From Mycolicibacterium sediminis (GTDB taxonomy: Bacteria; Actinomycetota; Actinomycetes; Mycobacteriales; Mycobacteriaceae): 64,000 bases of DNA. The notes under the pieces were generated by a model. The model did no database searches. It had not been told where the DNA came from and worked only from the letters and a program-made list of their open reading frames with translations. The position numbers were made by a program, and so were the translations under genes. This document shows, piece after piece, positions 10,400 through 18,965 of this stretch; positions within the stretch are counted from its first letter, which is position 1, and each line of letters starts with the position of its first letter. The stretch covers positions 1,674,001-1,738,000 of the forward strand of contig NZ_AP022588.1 in the NCBI RefSeq assembly GCF_010731735.1, given 5' to 3'.

Positions 10400-11152
10400 C
10401 TAGCGCCTGAAGAGCTTGTTGCCGAGCCACACGACCGGGTCGTACTTGCGGTCGGCGACGCGCTCCTTCATCGGGATCAGCGCGTTGTCGGTGATCTTGA
10501 TGTGCTCGGGACACACCTCGGTGCAGCACTTGGTGATGTTGCAGTAGCCGAGCCCGTGCTCGTCCTGAGCTTCCTCCGCGCGGTGGGCGTGCGTGTCGAG
10601 CGGATGCATGTCAAGCTCCGTCATCCGCATCAGGTAACGAGGCCCGGAGAAGTTCTCCTTGTTCTCCTCGTGGTCGCGCACGACGTGGCAGACGTTCTGG
10701 CACAGGAAGCACTCGATGCACTTCCGGAACTCCTGGCTGCGGTTCACGTCCTCCTGCTGCATCCGGTACTCACCGGGCTGCAGGTCCTTGGGTGGTGTGA
10801 ACGACGGGATCTCGCGCGCCTTCTCGTAGTTGAACGAGACGTCGGTGACGAGGTCGCGCATGACGGGGAATGTCCGCAGCGGCGTCACCGTCACGGTTTC
10901 GTCCTCGCCGAACGTCGACATCCGCGTCATGCACAGCAGGCGCGGCCGACCGTTGATCTCCGCCGAGCATGATCCGCACTTGCCCGCCTTGCAGTTCCAC
11001 CGCACGGCGAGGTCGCCCGCCTGGGTGGCCTGCAGGCGGTGGATGATGTCGAGCACCACCTCGCCGTCGTTCACCTCGACGGTGTAGTCCTTCAGTTCGC
11101 CGCCGGTGTCGTCTCCGCGCCAGACTCGCAGGCTCGCGTCGTATGCCGCCAT
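10400..11152 (-). CDS. sdhB: Succinate dehydrogenase 1 iron-sulfur subunit
   Basis: A 250-residue iron-sulfur subunit that carries electrons from the flavin in SdhA to the membrane quinone site. The [2Fe-2S] ligands are C54, C59, C62 and C74. The [4Fe-4S] motif CIECFLCQNVC covers C145, C148, C151 and C155. The third cluster region has C204, C209/C210 and C214 followed by P. It matches the M. tuberculosis Rv0247c position and size. It lies 3 bases after sdhA in the same operon. Together with the fused membrane anchor it forms the Sdh1 type of complex II, one of two succinate dehydrogenases in mycobacteria. Confidence 0.95.
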   Translation of the reverse strand: MAAYDASLRVWRGDDTGGELKDYTVEVNDGEVVLDIIHRLQATQAGDLAVRWNCKAGKCGSCSAEINGRPRLLCMTRMSTFGEDETVTVTPLRTFPVMRDLVTDVSFNYEKAREIPSFTPPKDLQPGEYRMQQEDVNRSQEFRKCIECFLCQNVCHVVRDHEENKENFSGPRYLMRMTELDMHPLDTHAHRAEEAQDEHGLGYCNITKCCTEVCPEHIKITDNALIPMKERVADRKYDPVVWLGNKLFRR

Positions 11153-11155
11153 GGT

Positions 11156-13090
11156 TCAGCCCTTCCGTTGCGGATGGTCGTGCAGTTCTTCGTCGGTGTA
11201 GTACTTCTCGAGTTCGGACAGCTCGAAGACCTCGAGCAGGTCCGGCCGCATGGGCGTCTGCTCCTCGCGGGTGACGGTCACCTCGGGTGCGACCGCTTCG
11301 GTTCCCACGCCGTCGTTGACCGTCTTGCAGACCAGCAGCGCGTTGCGCCACTTGTTGTCCATCTGCGGGAAGTCGTCGCGGGTGTGGCCGCCGCGGCTCT
11401 CGGTGCGTTGCAGCGCCGCCTTGGCGACGCACTCGCTGACCAGCAGCATGTTTCGCATGTCGATCGCGAGGTGCCAGCCGGGGTTGAAGACCCGGCCGCC
11501 CTCGACGGTGACGTTCAGGTAGCGCTGCTTGAGTTCGTCGATCTTGGCGAGGACTTCCTGCAGTTCGTCCTCCTTGCGGATGATGCCCGCGAGGTCGTTC
11601 ATCGACTGCTGGAGTTCCGCGTGCAGCGTGTACGGGTTCTCGGGGTTCTCCTTGCGCTCGAACGGCACCAGCGCCAGCGTCGTCGCAGCCTCGATGTGGT
11701 CGTCGGTGACCGTGGGCCGGTCCGACGACAGCGACCGCACGTAGTCCGCGGCGCCCATCCCGGCGCGTCGGCCGAAGACGAGGAGGTCCGACAGCGAGTT
11801 GCCGCCGAGGCGGTTGGAACCGTGCATGCCGCCCGAGCACTCGCCTGCGGCGAACAGGCCGGGGGTGGCCGCGCCGCCGCTGTCGGGGTCGACCTCGATG
11901 CCGCCCATGACGTAGTGGCAGGTCGGCCCGACCTCCATCTCGTCCTTCGTGATGTCGACCTCCGCCAGCTCGATGAACTGGTGGTACATCGACGGCAGAC
12001 GGCGCTTGATCTCCTCGGCGGGCATGCGTGAGGCGATGTCGAGGTAGACGCCGCCGTGTGGGGTGCCGCGGCCTTCCTTCACCTCGGTGTTGATGGCGCG
12101 CGCCACCTCGTCACGGGGCAGCAGGTCGGGCGTGCGACGTGCGGAGTCGTTGTCCCTGAGCCACTGATCGGCTTCCTCGGGCGTCTCGGCGTACTGCCCC
12201 TTGAAGACGTCGGGGATGTAGTCGAACATGAACCGCTTGCCCTCGGAGTTCTTCAACACGCCACCGTCACCGCGCACGCCCTCGGTGACCAGGATGCCCT
12301 TCACGGACAGCGGCCAGACCATGCCGGTCGGGTGGAACTGGATGAACTCCATGTTGATCAGACCCGAGCCAGCGCGCAGCGCGAGCGCGTGGCCGTCGCC
12401 GGTGTACTCCCACGAGTTCGACGACACCTTGAAGGACTTGCCGATGCCGCCGGTGGCCAGCACGATCGCGGGCGCCTCGAACACGACGAACTTGCCGGTC
12501 TCGCGGTAGTAGCCGAAGGCGCCGGCGATGCGGTCGCCGTCCTTGATCAGGTCGGTGACCGAGCACTCGTGGAACACCCGGATGCGGGCGTCGTAGTCCC
12601 CGAGTTCCTTGAAGTCCTCCTGCTGCAGCGAGACGATCTTCTGCTGCAGGGTGCGGATGATCTCGAGTCCGGTGCGGTCGCCGACGTGCGCGAGGCGGGG
12701 GTAGGTGTGCCCGCCGAAGTTGCGCTGGCTGATCTTGCCGTCCTTGGTGCGGTCGAATAGCGCGCCGTAGGTCTCGAGTTCCCAGACCCGGTCCGGAGCT
12801 TCCTGCGCGTGCAGTTCCGCCATCCGCCAGTTGTTGAGGAACTTGCCGCCGCGCATGGTGTCGCCGAAGTGGACCTGCCAGGAGTCCTTCGTGTTGACGT
12901 TGCGCATCGCCGCCGCGCAGCCGCCCTCGGCCATCACGGTGTGGGCCTTGCCGAACAGCGACTTGGTGACCACCGCGACGCGGAGTCCGCGCTCGCGCGC
13001 CTCGATCACCGCACGAAGACCCGCACCGCCGGCGCCGATCACGACGACGTCGTAGGAGTGCCGCTCCACCTGAGCTTCATCCGAAGCCAT
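11156..13090 (-). CDS. sdhA: Succinate dehydrogenase 1 flavoprotein subunit
   Basis: A 644-residue flavoprotein that oxidises succinate to fumarate. The FAD dinucleotide loop VVIGAGGAG is at residues 16-24, and H50 in KAHTVMAEGG is the residue expected to link FAD covalently. The segment MEFIQFHPTG and the later GECSGGMHGSNRLGGNSLSD are standard for the family. ATG 13090 has GAGGATG about 9 bases upstream. The gene sits between the membrane anchor (13125) and sdhB (11152) on one transcript, the order seen in Rv0249c-Rv0247c. Confidence 0.96.
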   Translation of the reverse strand: MASDEAQVERHSYDVVVIGAGGAGLRAVIEARERGLRVAVVTKSLFGKAHTVMAEGGCAAAMRNVNTKDSWQVHFGDTMRGGKFLNNWRMAELHAQEAPDRVWELETYGALFDRTKDGKISQRNFGGHTYPRLAHVGDRTGLEIIRTLQQKIVSLQQEDFKELGDYDARIRVFHECSVTDLIKDGDRIAGAFGYYRETGKFVVFEAPAIVLATGGIGKSFKVSSNSWEYTGDGHALALRAGSGLINMEFIQFHPTGMVWPLSVKGILVTEGVRGDGGVLKNSEGKRFMFDYIPDVFKGQYAETPEEADQWLRDNDSARRTPDLLPRDEVARAINTEVKEGRGTPHGGVYLDIASRMPAEEIKRRLPSMYHQFIELAEVDITKDEMEVGPTCHYVMGGIEVDPDSGGAATPGLFAAGECSGGMHGSNRLGGNSLSDLLVFGRRAGMGAADYVRSLSSDRPTVTDDHIEAATTLALVPFERKENPENPYTLHAELQQSMNDLAGIIRKEDELQEVLAKIDELKQRYLNVTVEGGRVFNPGWHLAIDMRNMLLVSECVAKAALQRTESRGGHTRDDFPQMDNKWRNALLVCKTVNDGVGTEAVAPEVTVTREEQTPMRPDLLEVFELSELEKYYTDEELHDHPQRKG

Positions 13091-13124
13091 CTGTTACATC
13101 CTCGCTTGATCTTGTATTGAGTTG

Positions 13125-13961
13125 TCAGCCAATGAATCTGAGGTCGGAAATCGTGCCGCTGGCAACCAGCATCACGTAGAAGTCGGTCAGCATCAACGTG
13201 CCGAGGGTGATCCACGCGTACAGCTTGTGCCGGGTGTTCAGGACACTCACCTTGGTCCAGAACCAGTACCGGATCGGATGCTTGGAGAAGTGCTTCATCC
13301 GCCCGCCCACGACGTGGCGGCAGGTGTGGCAGGACAGCGTGTACACCCACAGCATCACGACGTTGACGACCAGGATGACGTTGCCGAGACCGAAGCCGAA
13401 ACCGCCGGGGCCGTCCTCGGAGTGGAACGCCTTGATCGCGTCCCAGGTGTTGATCAGCGAGATGATCGCCGCGATGTAGAAGAAGTAGCGGTGCAGGTTC
13501 TGCAGGATCAGCGGGAAGCGTGTCTCGCCGGTGTAGTGGGCACGCGGCTCGGCTACGCCGCAGGCCGTCGGCGACTGCCACACGGAGCGGTAGTAGGCGC
13601 CCCGGTAGTAGTAGCAGGTGATCCGGAACAGCAGCAGGAAGGGCAATGACAGCAGCGCGTACGGCAGCAGCGAGAACGGGCCCGAGGTCGGGAGGAATTG
13701 CGGCCAGAACTCACTGGCCTCGCCGCACGCCTTGCTCAGACAGGGAGAGTAGAACGGCGTCAGGTAGTGGTACTTCTCGACGAAGAAGTCGTCGCGCATG
13801 AACGCCCGCACCGTCGCGTAGATGACGAATGCGGCGAACCCGAGGTCGGTGACGATCGGCGAGCGCCACCACTGGTCGGTGCGAAGCGTGCGCTCCGGGA
13901 TCTGCGCGCGCGTCGAGGAGAAGACGCCGGTGCCCTTGCGGTCATCGGTGGGTGCGCTCAC
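13125..13961 (-). CDS. sdhC: Succinate dehydrogenase 1 membrane anchor subunit
   Basis: A 278-residue integral membrane protein with about five hydrophobic helices, acting as the quinone-reducing anchor. Conserved-looking His and Cys residues (PLILQNLHRYFFYIAAI, then YTLSCHTCRHVVGG) are candidates for haem or quinone contacts. Size and position agree with the product of M. tuberculosis Rv0249c, a single anchor rather than separate SdhC and SdhD. The start is GTG 13961 with GAGG upstream. It is the first enzyme gene of the sdh1 operon. Confidence 0.9.
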   Translation of the reverse strand: MSAPTDDRKGTGVFSSTRAQIPERTLRTDQWWRSPIVTDLGFAAFVIYATVRAFMRDDFFVEKYHYLTPFYSPCLSKACGEASEFWPQFLPTSGPFSLLPYALLSLPFLLLFRITCYYYRGAYYRSVWQSPTACGVAEPRAHYTGETRFPLILQNLHRYFFYIAAIISLINTWDAIKAFHSEDGPGGFGFGLGNVILVVNVVMLWVYTLSCHTCRHVVGGRMKHFSKHPIRYWFWTKVSVLNTRHKLYAWITLGTLMLTDFYVMLVASGTISDLRFIG

Positions 13962-14009
13962 GTGCTGTGCCTCACTGTAGTTCGAATGCGTCCCGGGGGA
14001 CCTTGGGTG

Positions 14010-14315
14010 TCAGTCGAAGGGTGACGTGAGGGGCCCCTCGTCGTCCACGTCCTGCCAGAAGTCGCTGGCGTACTGCGTATCCGGGATGCCGATCTTCTCG
14101 CCGACGTGATGATGGGTGTGTACTACCCCGCGAGATAGATCCAACTCCTCGGCATCGATGTCGAGCCGATCGATGTCGTTGAGGATGCGCTCCGCGTCGT
14201 TGACGATGCGGCGCATCGCCGGCGTATCCCCGTAGCGTGATGCGAGCGAGGTGACGCAGCGGCGCATGCCGCTGATCAGTTCGTGGAGCTGGTCGAGTTC
14301 AGTGGTCGTGGACAA
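14010..14315 (-). CDS. Small acidic protein upstream of sdh1 (Rv0250c-like), TTG start
   Basis: A 101-residue soluble protein. A TTG start at 14315 is chosen because AAGGAGG stands 8 bases upstream; the more distal in-frame Met at 14363 would include that ribosome binding site in coding sequence. The middle RIVNDAERILNDIDRLDIDA is helical and acidic, and a His cluster (VVHTHHHVGEK) follows. The position directly before the sdh1 operon is that of M. tuberculosis Rv0250c. It may be an assembly factor or accessory subunit of complex II, but this is inferred from gene order only. Confidence 0.8.
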   Translation of the reverse strand: MSTTTELDQLHELISGMRRCVTSLASRYGDTPAMRRIVNDAERILNDIDRLDIDAEELDLSRGVVHTHHHVGEKIGIPDTQYASDFWQDVDDEGPLTSPFD

Positions 14316-14428
14316 CGAGATGACCTCCTTGGGCTGAAGGGTGTCTTGAATCACATTACGCAAGCGATGCTAGCCACATCACCCCGTTCGGAGTGACACG
14401 AGTCACGTTACTGATCGAAGGAGACAAG

Positions 14429-15199
14429 GTGCCGGAGCAGCAATTCACGCCAGCCTTGAAGGACCGCGCGGCCACGTTGCTGGCCCTGCACGTGCCGGGC
14501 ACGCCGGTGGTGCTGCCGACGGTGTGGGACGCCTGGTCGGCGAAGCTCGCGGTCGACGCCGGCTTCAGCGCGCTGACGGTCGGCAGTCATCCCGTGGCCG
14601 ACTCGATCGGCAAGGAGGACGGCGAGGGCATGTCGTTCGACGACCTCCTCGCGCGCGTCGCGCAGATCACCGGTGCGGTCGACGTCCCGCTGTCGGTCGA
14701 CGTCGAGTCCGGGTACGGCGAGCCGGCTCAGCGGATCATCGAGGGGTTGCTCTCGGTGGGCGCGGTGGGGCTCAACGTGGAGGACACCGTGCACAAGGAG
14801 GGCAAGCGCATCCGCTCGGCCGAGGAGCACGCGGCACTCATCGGCGACCTCCGCAGGGCGGCCGACGCCGCCGACGTGCACGTGGTGCTCAACGCCCGCA
14901 CGGACCTCTTCCTACGTCAGGACGGCGACGAGGCCGACCGCTTCGACCGCGCGGTGTCCCGACTCAAGCTGGCGGCCGACGCCGGCGCCGACAGCCTCTA
15001 CCCGGTGGGTCGGCACGACGACGAGACGTACCGGCGGCTGGTGGCCGAGCTGCCGCTCCCGGTCAACGCGATCGCACAGCCCGATCAGGACGATCCCGCG
15101 TCGTTCGGGCCGCTCGGCGTGGGCCGCATCAGCTTCGGGCCGTTCTGGCAGGGCGCACTCGCCGTCCGCGCGAAGGAGATCCTCGGTCGCTGGCAGTAG
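14429..15199 (+). CDS. Isocitrate lyase/PEP mutase superfamily protein
   Basis: A 256-residue TIM-barrel enzyme of the PEP mutase/isocitrate lyase superfamily. Family landmarks: LPTVWDAWSAKLAVDAGFSA near the N-terminus, VDVESGYGE (metal-binding strand), LNVEDT and LNARTD. It lacks the KKCGH catalytic loop of true isocitrate lyase, so it is more like 2-methylisocitrate lyase-related or oxaloacetate-hydrolase-like members. GTG 14429 has GAAGGAG 5 bases upstream. A small perfect palindrome (GTGAC-ACGA-GTCAC, 14393-14406) lies just before the start and might be regulatory. The reaction cannot be fixed from sequence alone. Confidence 0.82.
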   Translation: MPEQQFTPALKDRAATLLALHVPGTPVVLPTVWDAWSAKLAVDAGFSALTVGSHPVADSIGKEDGEGMSFDDLLARVAQITGAVDVPLSVDVESGYGEPAQRIIEGLLSVGAVGLNVEDTVHKEGKRIRSAEEHAALIGDLRRAADAADVHVVLNARTDLFLRQDGDEADRFDRAVSRLKLAADAGADSLYPVGRHDDETYRRLVAELPLPVNAIAQPDQDDPASFGPLGVGRISFGPFWQGALAVRAKEILGRWQ

Positions 15200-15212
15200 C
15201 AGCCGGCGCGCC

Positions 15213-15782
15213 TCAGGTCATCGGGCTCATCACGTCGCGCACCAGCTGGGTGATGTTGGTGCCCGGATCGCCGTCGGGGAAGCTGACCGTGGCCAGCACG
15301 TTGCCGCCGGCGTCCGCGAAGTTCTGATCGGCCCGGCCCTGGTGGGTCGACGAGGTCACCAGGATGATGCCGGTGGCGCCGGCCTTCTTGGCCAGCGGGA
15401 CGGAGAACTGGGCGTTCTGCACGGTGCTGTTCGCGCGGTCCTCGACGATGATCCGGCTGGCGGGCATGCCCAGCATCATCAGCGTGTTCGCCATGGCCCC
15501 CGCCTCGGTCTGGCCGTTGCGTGCGTTGCCGCCGGTGACGATCACCGGTGCCTGCGGATAGCTCTGGGCGACGGCGAGGCCCGTGAGGACGCGGGTGTAG
15601 AGGATGGGCCGCATCGCGCCCTGCGGGGTCAGGCCGTACCCGAGGATCACGATGGCCGGCTTGCTGAAGTCCTTGCCCGCCGGCTGGGCGGCGGCCGTGG
15701 CGGGCGCGCCTGCGGGGGCTGCGCCGGCGAACAGCGTCGCGACGGCGAGGACGGCGGCGGCCGCTGCGGACTTCCAGCGCAT
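15213..15782 (-). CDS. Secreted DUF218 (YdcF/ElyC-like) protein
   Basis: A 189-residue protein with a Sec signal peptide (about residues 1-26, Ala-rich). A DUF218 domain follows: the first strand AIVILGYGLT, the VTGGNARNGQTEAGAM segment and the E-x-x-S-T-x-x-N-A pattern in VEDRANSTVQNAQF are characteristic. Members of the family act in cell-envelope polysaccharide or vitamin B12-related processes, mostly without a defined reaction. ATG 15782 follows GGAGAACAC. It is convergent with the PEP mutase relative, the stops being 14 bases apart. Confidence 0.8.
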   Translation of the reverse strand: MRWKSAAAAAVLAVATLFAGAAPAGAPATAAAQPAGKDFSKPAIVILGYGLTPQGAMRPILYTRVLTGLAVAQSYPQAPVIVTGGNARNGQTEAGAMANTLMMLGMPASRIIVEDRANSTVQNAQFSVPLAKKAGATGIILVTSSTHQGRADQNFADAGGNVLATVSFPDGDPGTNITQLVRDVMSPMT

Positions 15783-15953
15783 GTGTTCTCCATGGGTCTA
15801 GCGAGGCGTGTGGTGTCTGCAGTTGTCATCGATCACGACGGGACCGCTGTTACCGCTGAGGCGCCGGGACGGCTCACGAGTACCGGCCGTGGGCGGTGAG
15901 GACACCGTGATGGTCGTGTCACACGACGCGACATGGCTGCAACGTCGGGTCCC

Positions 15954-15959
15954 TACGTT
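15954..15959 (+). promoter_or_regulatory. Possible -10 element for a leaderless nirB transcript
   Basis: TACGTT ends 6 bases before the nirB ATG and there is no ribosome binding site between them. This spacing is typical of leaderless mycobacterial transcripts. It rests on pattern and spacing alone. Confidence 0.35.
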
Positions 15960-15965
15960 CTGGTC

Positions 15966-18512
15966 ATGCGCGCATCGAAACGCGTCGTGGTCATCGGCCA
16001 CGGCATGGTCGGACACCGCTTCGTCGAGGCTCTGCGGGCGCGCGACGACGCAGACCAGTGGCACGTCGTCGTCCTGGCCGAGGAGGCCGACGCCGCCTAC
16101 GACCGCGTGGGACTCACCGGGTACACCGAGCACTGGGACCGGTCCCGGTTGGCGCTGCCCGGCAACGGCTACGCCGGCGACGACCACGTCGAGCTGATCC
16201 TGCGCGACGCCGTCACCCGCATCGACCGGGCCGGACGCACCGTCACCACGGCGCTGGGTCGTCGCGTCCCCTATGACGCGCTGGTCCTCGCTACCGGCTC
16301 CTACGCCTTCGTCCCACCGGTGCCCGGACACGACCTGCCGCAGTGTCACGTCTACCGCACGCTCGACGACCTCGATGCGATCCGCGCGGCAGCGGTGGCC
16401 GCCGGCGGGTCGAAGTCACCGGTCGGCGTCGTGATCGGCGGCGGGCTCCTCGGTCTCGAGGCGGCGAACGCGTTGCGCGCCTTCGGTTTGTCGACGCAGG
16501 TGCTCGAGATGTCACCGCACCTGATGGCCGCCCAGCTCGACGGCGCGGGCGGGGCACTGCTGAACCGGATGGTCCGCGGCCTCGGCATCGAGGTGCACAC
16601 CGGCGTCAGCACCGAGAGCATCCAGCCGATCCAGAAGAACAAGCCGCTGCGCAAGTCCCAGGACGACGATTCCGTCCGGGTGACGCTGAACGACGGCAGC
16701 ACCATCGACGCCGGCCTGGTCGTCTTCGCCGCCGGGGTGCGTCCCCGCGACGAACTGGCCCGCCACGCCGGTCTCGACGTGGCCCAGCGCGGCGGCGTGC
16801 TCACCGACAGGTCATGCGTCACCAGCGATCCGAACGTCTACGCGATCGGTGAGGTGGCGGCCATCGACGGCCGGTGCTACGGGCTGGTCGGGCCCGGCTA
16901 CACCAGCGCCGAGGTCGTCGCGGACCGGCTGCTCGGCGGTGAGGCGGAGTTCGGCGAGGCCGACATGTCCACCAAGCTCAAGCTGTTCGGCGTCGACGTC
17001 GCCAGCTTCGGTGACGCCCACGGGCGGACCCCCAACTGCCTCGACGTCGTCGTCAACGACCCGGTCAAGCAGACCTACGCGAAGCTGGTGCTCTCCGACG
17101 ACGCCAAGACGCTGCTCGGCGGAATCCTCGTCGGCGACGCGTCGGCGTACGGCGTGCTGCGCCCGATGGTGGCCAGCGAACTGCCGGGTGATCCGCTGTC
17201 GCTGATCGCGCCTGCCGCAGAGGGTGGTTCGTCCGGCCTCGGCGTCGGATCACTGCCGGACATCGCCCAGATCTGCTCGTGCAACAACGTCACGAAGGGC
17301 GATCTCAAGGACGCCATCTGCGGTGGCTGCACCGACGTGGCCGACCTCAAGAAGTGCACTCTCGCCGGTACCTCGTGTGGATCGTGCGTCCCGCTGCTGA
17401 AGCAGCTGCTGGAGGCGGAGGGGGTCGAGCAGTCGACGTCACTCTGCGAACACTTCAGTCAGTCGCGCGCGGAGATGTTCGAGATCGTCGCCGCCACCGA
17501 GATCCGCACGTTCTCAGGGCTGATCGAGAAGTTCGGCACCGGGAAGGGTTGCGACATCTGCAAACCCACCGTCGCTTCGATCCTGGCATCCACCAGTTCG
17601 GAGCACGTCCTCGACGGTGAGCAGGCGTCGCTGCAGGACAGCAACGACCACTTCTTGGCCAACATCCAGAAGAACGGCAGCTACTCGGTGGTGCCGCGGG
17701 TGCCCGGTGGCGACATCACCGCCGAGCAGCTCATCCTGATCGGCGAGGTGGCACGGGACTTCGGCCTCTACACCAAGATCACCGGCGGTCAGCGCATCGA
17801 CATGTTCGGCGCGACCGTCGACCAGCTGCCCGAGATCTGGCGCCGACTCGTCGACGGCGGCATGGAATCCGGTCAGGCGTACGGCAAGTCGCTGCGGACG
17901 GTGAAGAGCTGCGTGGGCAGCGACTGGTGCCGCTACGGGCAGCAGGACTCCGTGCAGATGGCGATCGACCTGGAGCTGCGCTACCGCGGCCTGCGCGCGC
18001 CCCACAAGATCAAGATGGGCGTCTCCGGATGTGCCCGTGAGTGCGCCGAGGCCCGCGGCAAGGACGTCGGGGTGATCGCCACCGAGACCGGCTGGAACCT
18101 CTACGTCGGCGGCAACGGCGGCATGACGCCACGGCACGCCGAACTGCTGGCCGGTGACCTCGACGACGAGACGCTGGTCCGCTACGTCGACCGGTTCCTG
18201 ATGTTCTACCTGCGCACGGCGGACCGACTGCAACGCACCGCCCCGTGGGTCGAGGCGCTGGACGGCGGCATGGACCACCTGCGCGACGTCGTGGTGCACG
18301 ACTCCCTGGGCCTAGCGACCGAGTTCGAGGCGGCCGTCGAGCGACACGTCGACGGCTACGCATGCGAGTGGAAGGGCGTCCTCGACGATCCGGACAAGCT
18401 GTCGCGGTTCGTGTCGTTCGTCAACGCGCCCGAGGAGGCCGACCCCACCATCGAGTTCGAACGGCGATCCGGCCGCAAGGTACCCATCGGCATGCCCAAA
18501 CTGCCGAGCTGA
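15966..18512 (+). CDS. nirB: Assimilatory nitrite reductase [NAD(P)H] large subunit
   Basis: An 848-residue cytoplasmic enzyme that reduces nitrite to ammonium. Domains in order: FAD/NAD(P)H oxidoreductase (GHGMVG at 11-16, second nucleotide loop VVIGGGLLGLEA), BFD-like [2Fe-2S] domains (CSCNN near 438, then CGSC), and a C-terminal nitrite/sulfite reductase domain. In the last, CVGSDWC (about 649-655) and CARECAEA (about 690) hold the siroheme-[4Fe-4S] cysteines. The ATG at 15966 is chosen because coding similarity begins there. It is followed 11 bases later by nirD. The siroheme-related gene cbiX and nnaR lie next to it on the other strand, consistent with a nitrite assimilation locus (Rv0252 equivalent). 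Confidence 0.95.
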   Translation: MRASKRVVVIGHGMVGHRFVEALRARDDADQWHVVVLAEEADAAYDRVGLTGYTEHWDRSRLALPGNGYAGDDHVELILRDAVTRIDRAGRTVTTALGRRVPYDALVLATGSYAFVPPVPGHDLPQCHVYRTLDDLDAIRAAAVAAGGSKSPVGVVIGGGLLGLEAANALRAFGLSTQVLEMSPHLMAAQLDGAGGALLNRMVRGLGIEVHTGVSTESIQPIQKNKPLRKSQDDDSVRVTLNDGSTIDAGLVVFAAGVRPRDELARHAGLDVAQRGGVLTDRSCVTSDPNVYAIGEVAAIDGRCYGLVGPGYTSAEVVADRLLGGEAEFGEADMSTKLKLFGVDVASFGDAHGRTPNCLDVVVNDPVKQTYAKLVLSDDAKTLLGGILVGDASAYGVLRPMVASELPGDPLSLIAPAAEGGSSGLGVGSLPDIAQICSCNNVTKGDLKDAICGGCTDVADLKKCTLAGTSCGSCVPLLKQLLEAEGVEQSTSLCEHFSQSRAEMFEIVAATEIRTFSGLIEKFGTGKGCDICKPTVASILASTSSEHVLDGEQASLQDSNDHFLANIQKNGSYSVVPRVPGGDITAEQLILIGEVARDFGLYTKITGGQRIDMFGATVDQLPEIWRRLVDGGMESGQAYGKSLRTVKSCVGSDWCRYGQQDSVQMAIDLELRYRGLRAPHKIKMGVSGCARECAEARGKDVGVIATETGWNLYVGGNGGMTPRHAELLAGDLDDETLVRYVDRFLMFYLRTADRLQRTAPWVEALDGGMDHLRDVVVHDSLGLATEFEAAVERHVDGYACEWKGVLDDPDKLSRFVSFVNAPEEADPTIEFERRSGRKVPIGMPKLPS

Positions 18513-18523
18513 CAGGAGTTCTC

Positions 18524-18877
18524 GTGACACTGCTAGACGACCACCGCGTCGACGTCTGGATCGCCGCCTGCCCGTACGACCGTCTGATCCCGTGCCGCGG
18601 GGTAGGCGTGCTGCTGCCGGACGGTCGACAGGTGGCGCTGTTCCGTCTCGACGACGGCACGCTGCACGCCGTCGGCAACGTCGACCCGTTCTCCGGCGCG
18701 GCGGTGATGTCGCGCGGCATCGTCGGCGACCGGTCGGGCCGGCCCTGCGTGCAGACGCCCATCAAGAAGCAGGCGTTCGCGCTGGCGGACGGGCAGTGCC
18801 TCGACGCGCCGGACGTGGCGCTGCCGGTGTACCGCACCCGCGTGACGGCGGCCGGCGTGGTCGAGATCAGCGCCTAG
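18524..18877 (+). CDS. nirD: Nitrite reductase small subunit
   Basis: A 117-residue partner of NirB with a Rieske-like beta fold that lacks the Cys/His cluster ligands, as is normal for NirD: the expected region reads GNVDPFSGAAVMSRGIVGD. GTG 18524 has CAGGAG 7 bases upstream and lies 11 bases after nirB. It matches the Rv0253 position and size. The gene ends directly before a hairpin that probably terminates the nirBD transcript. Confidence 0.93.
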   Translation: MTLLDDHRVDVWIAACPYDRLIPCRGVGVLLPDGRQVALFRLDDGTLHAVGNVDPFSGAAVMSRGIVGDRSGRPCVQTPIKKQAFALADGQCLDAPDVALPVYRTRVTAAGVVEISA

Positions 18878-18901
18878 CCCACGCTCCTCGACGAGTGTGG
18901 G
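18878..18901 (+). terminator. Hairpin directly after nirD
   Basis: CCCACGCTC (18878-18886) pairs 8 of 9 with GAGTGTGGG (18893-18901) around a 6-base loop, starting at the first base after the nirD stop. There is no U-tract, as is common for mycobacterial intrinsic terminators. The right arm is also the start of the dispersed palindromic element at 18892. Confidence 0.55.
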
Positions 18902-18952
18902 GCTTACGTACGCAAATTCGCCGAAACACGTACATAGGGCCCACAGTCGCGG
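18892..18952. repeat. Dispersed palindromic element, copy 1
   Basis: A roughly 61-base element between the convergent nirD and cbiX-like genes. Its outer arms are GAGTGTGGG and CCCACAGTC (8 of 9 paired), with inner TTACGTACGC and ACGTACA. It aligns without gaps to the reverse complement of the element at 43071-43134 with 43 of 59 identical positions. Confidence 0.7.
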
Positions 18953-18965
18953 CGCGACCCCAGCA

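Noticed and set aside
15783..15965. GlnR box upstream of nirB
   Set aside because: Short GTTAC- and GTCAC-like strings occur, but none forms the two half-sites with proper spacing. NnaR or GlnR control remains possible but is not supported by a visible site.
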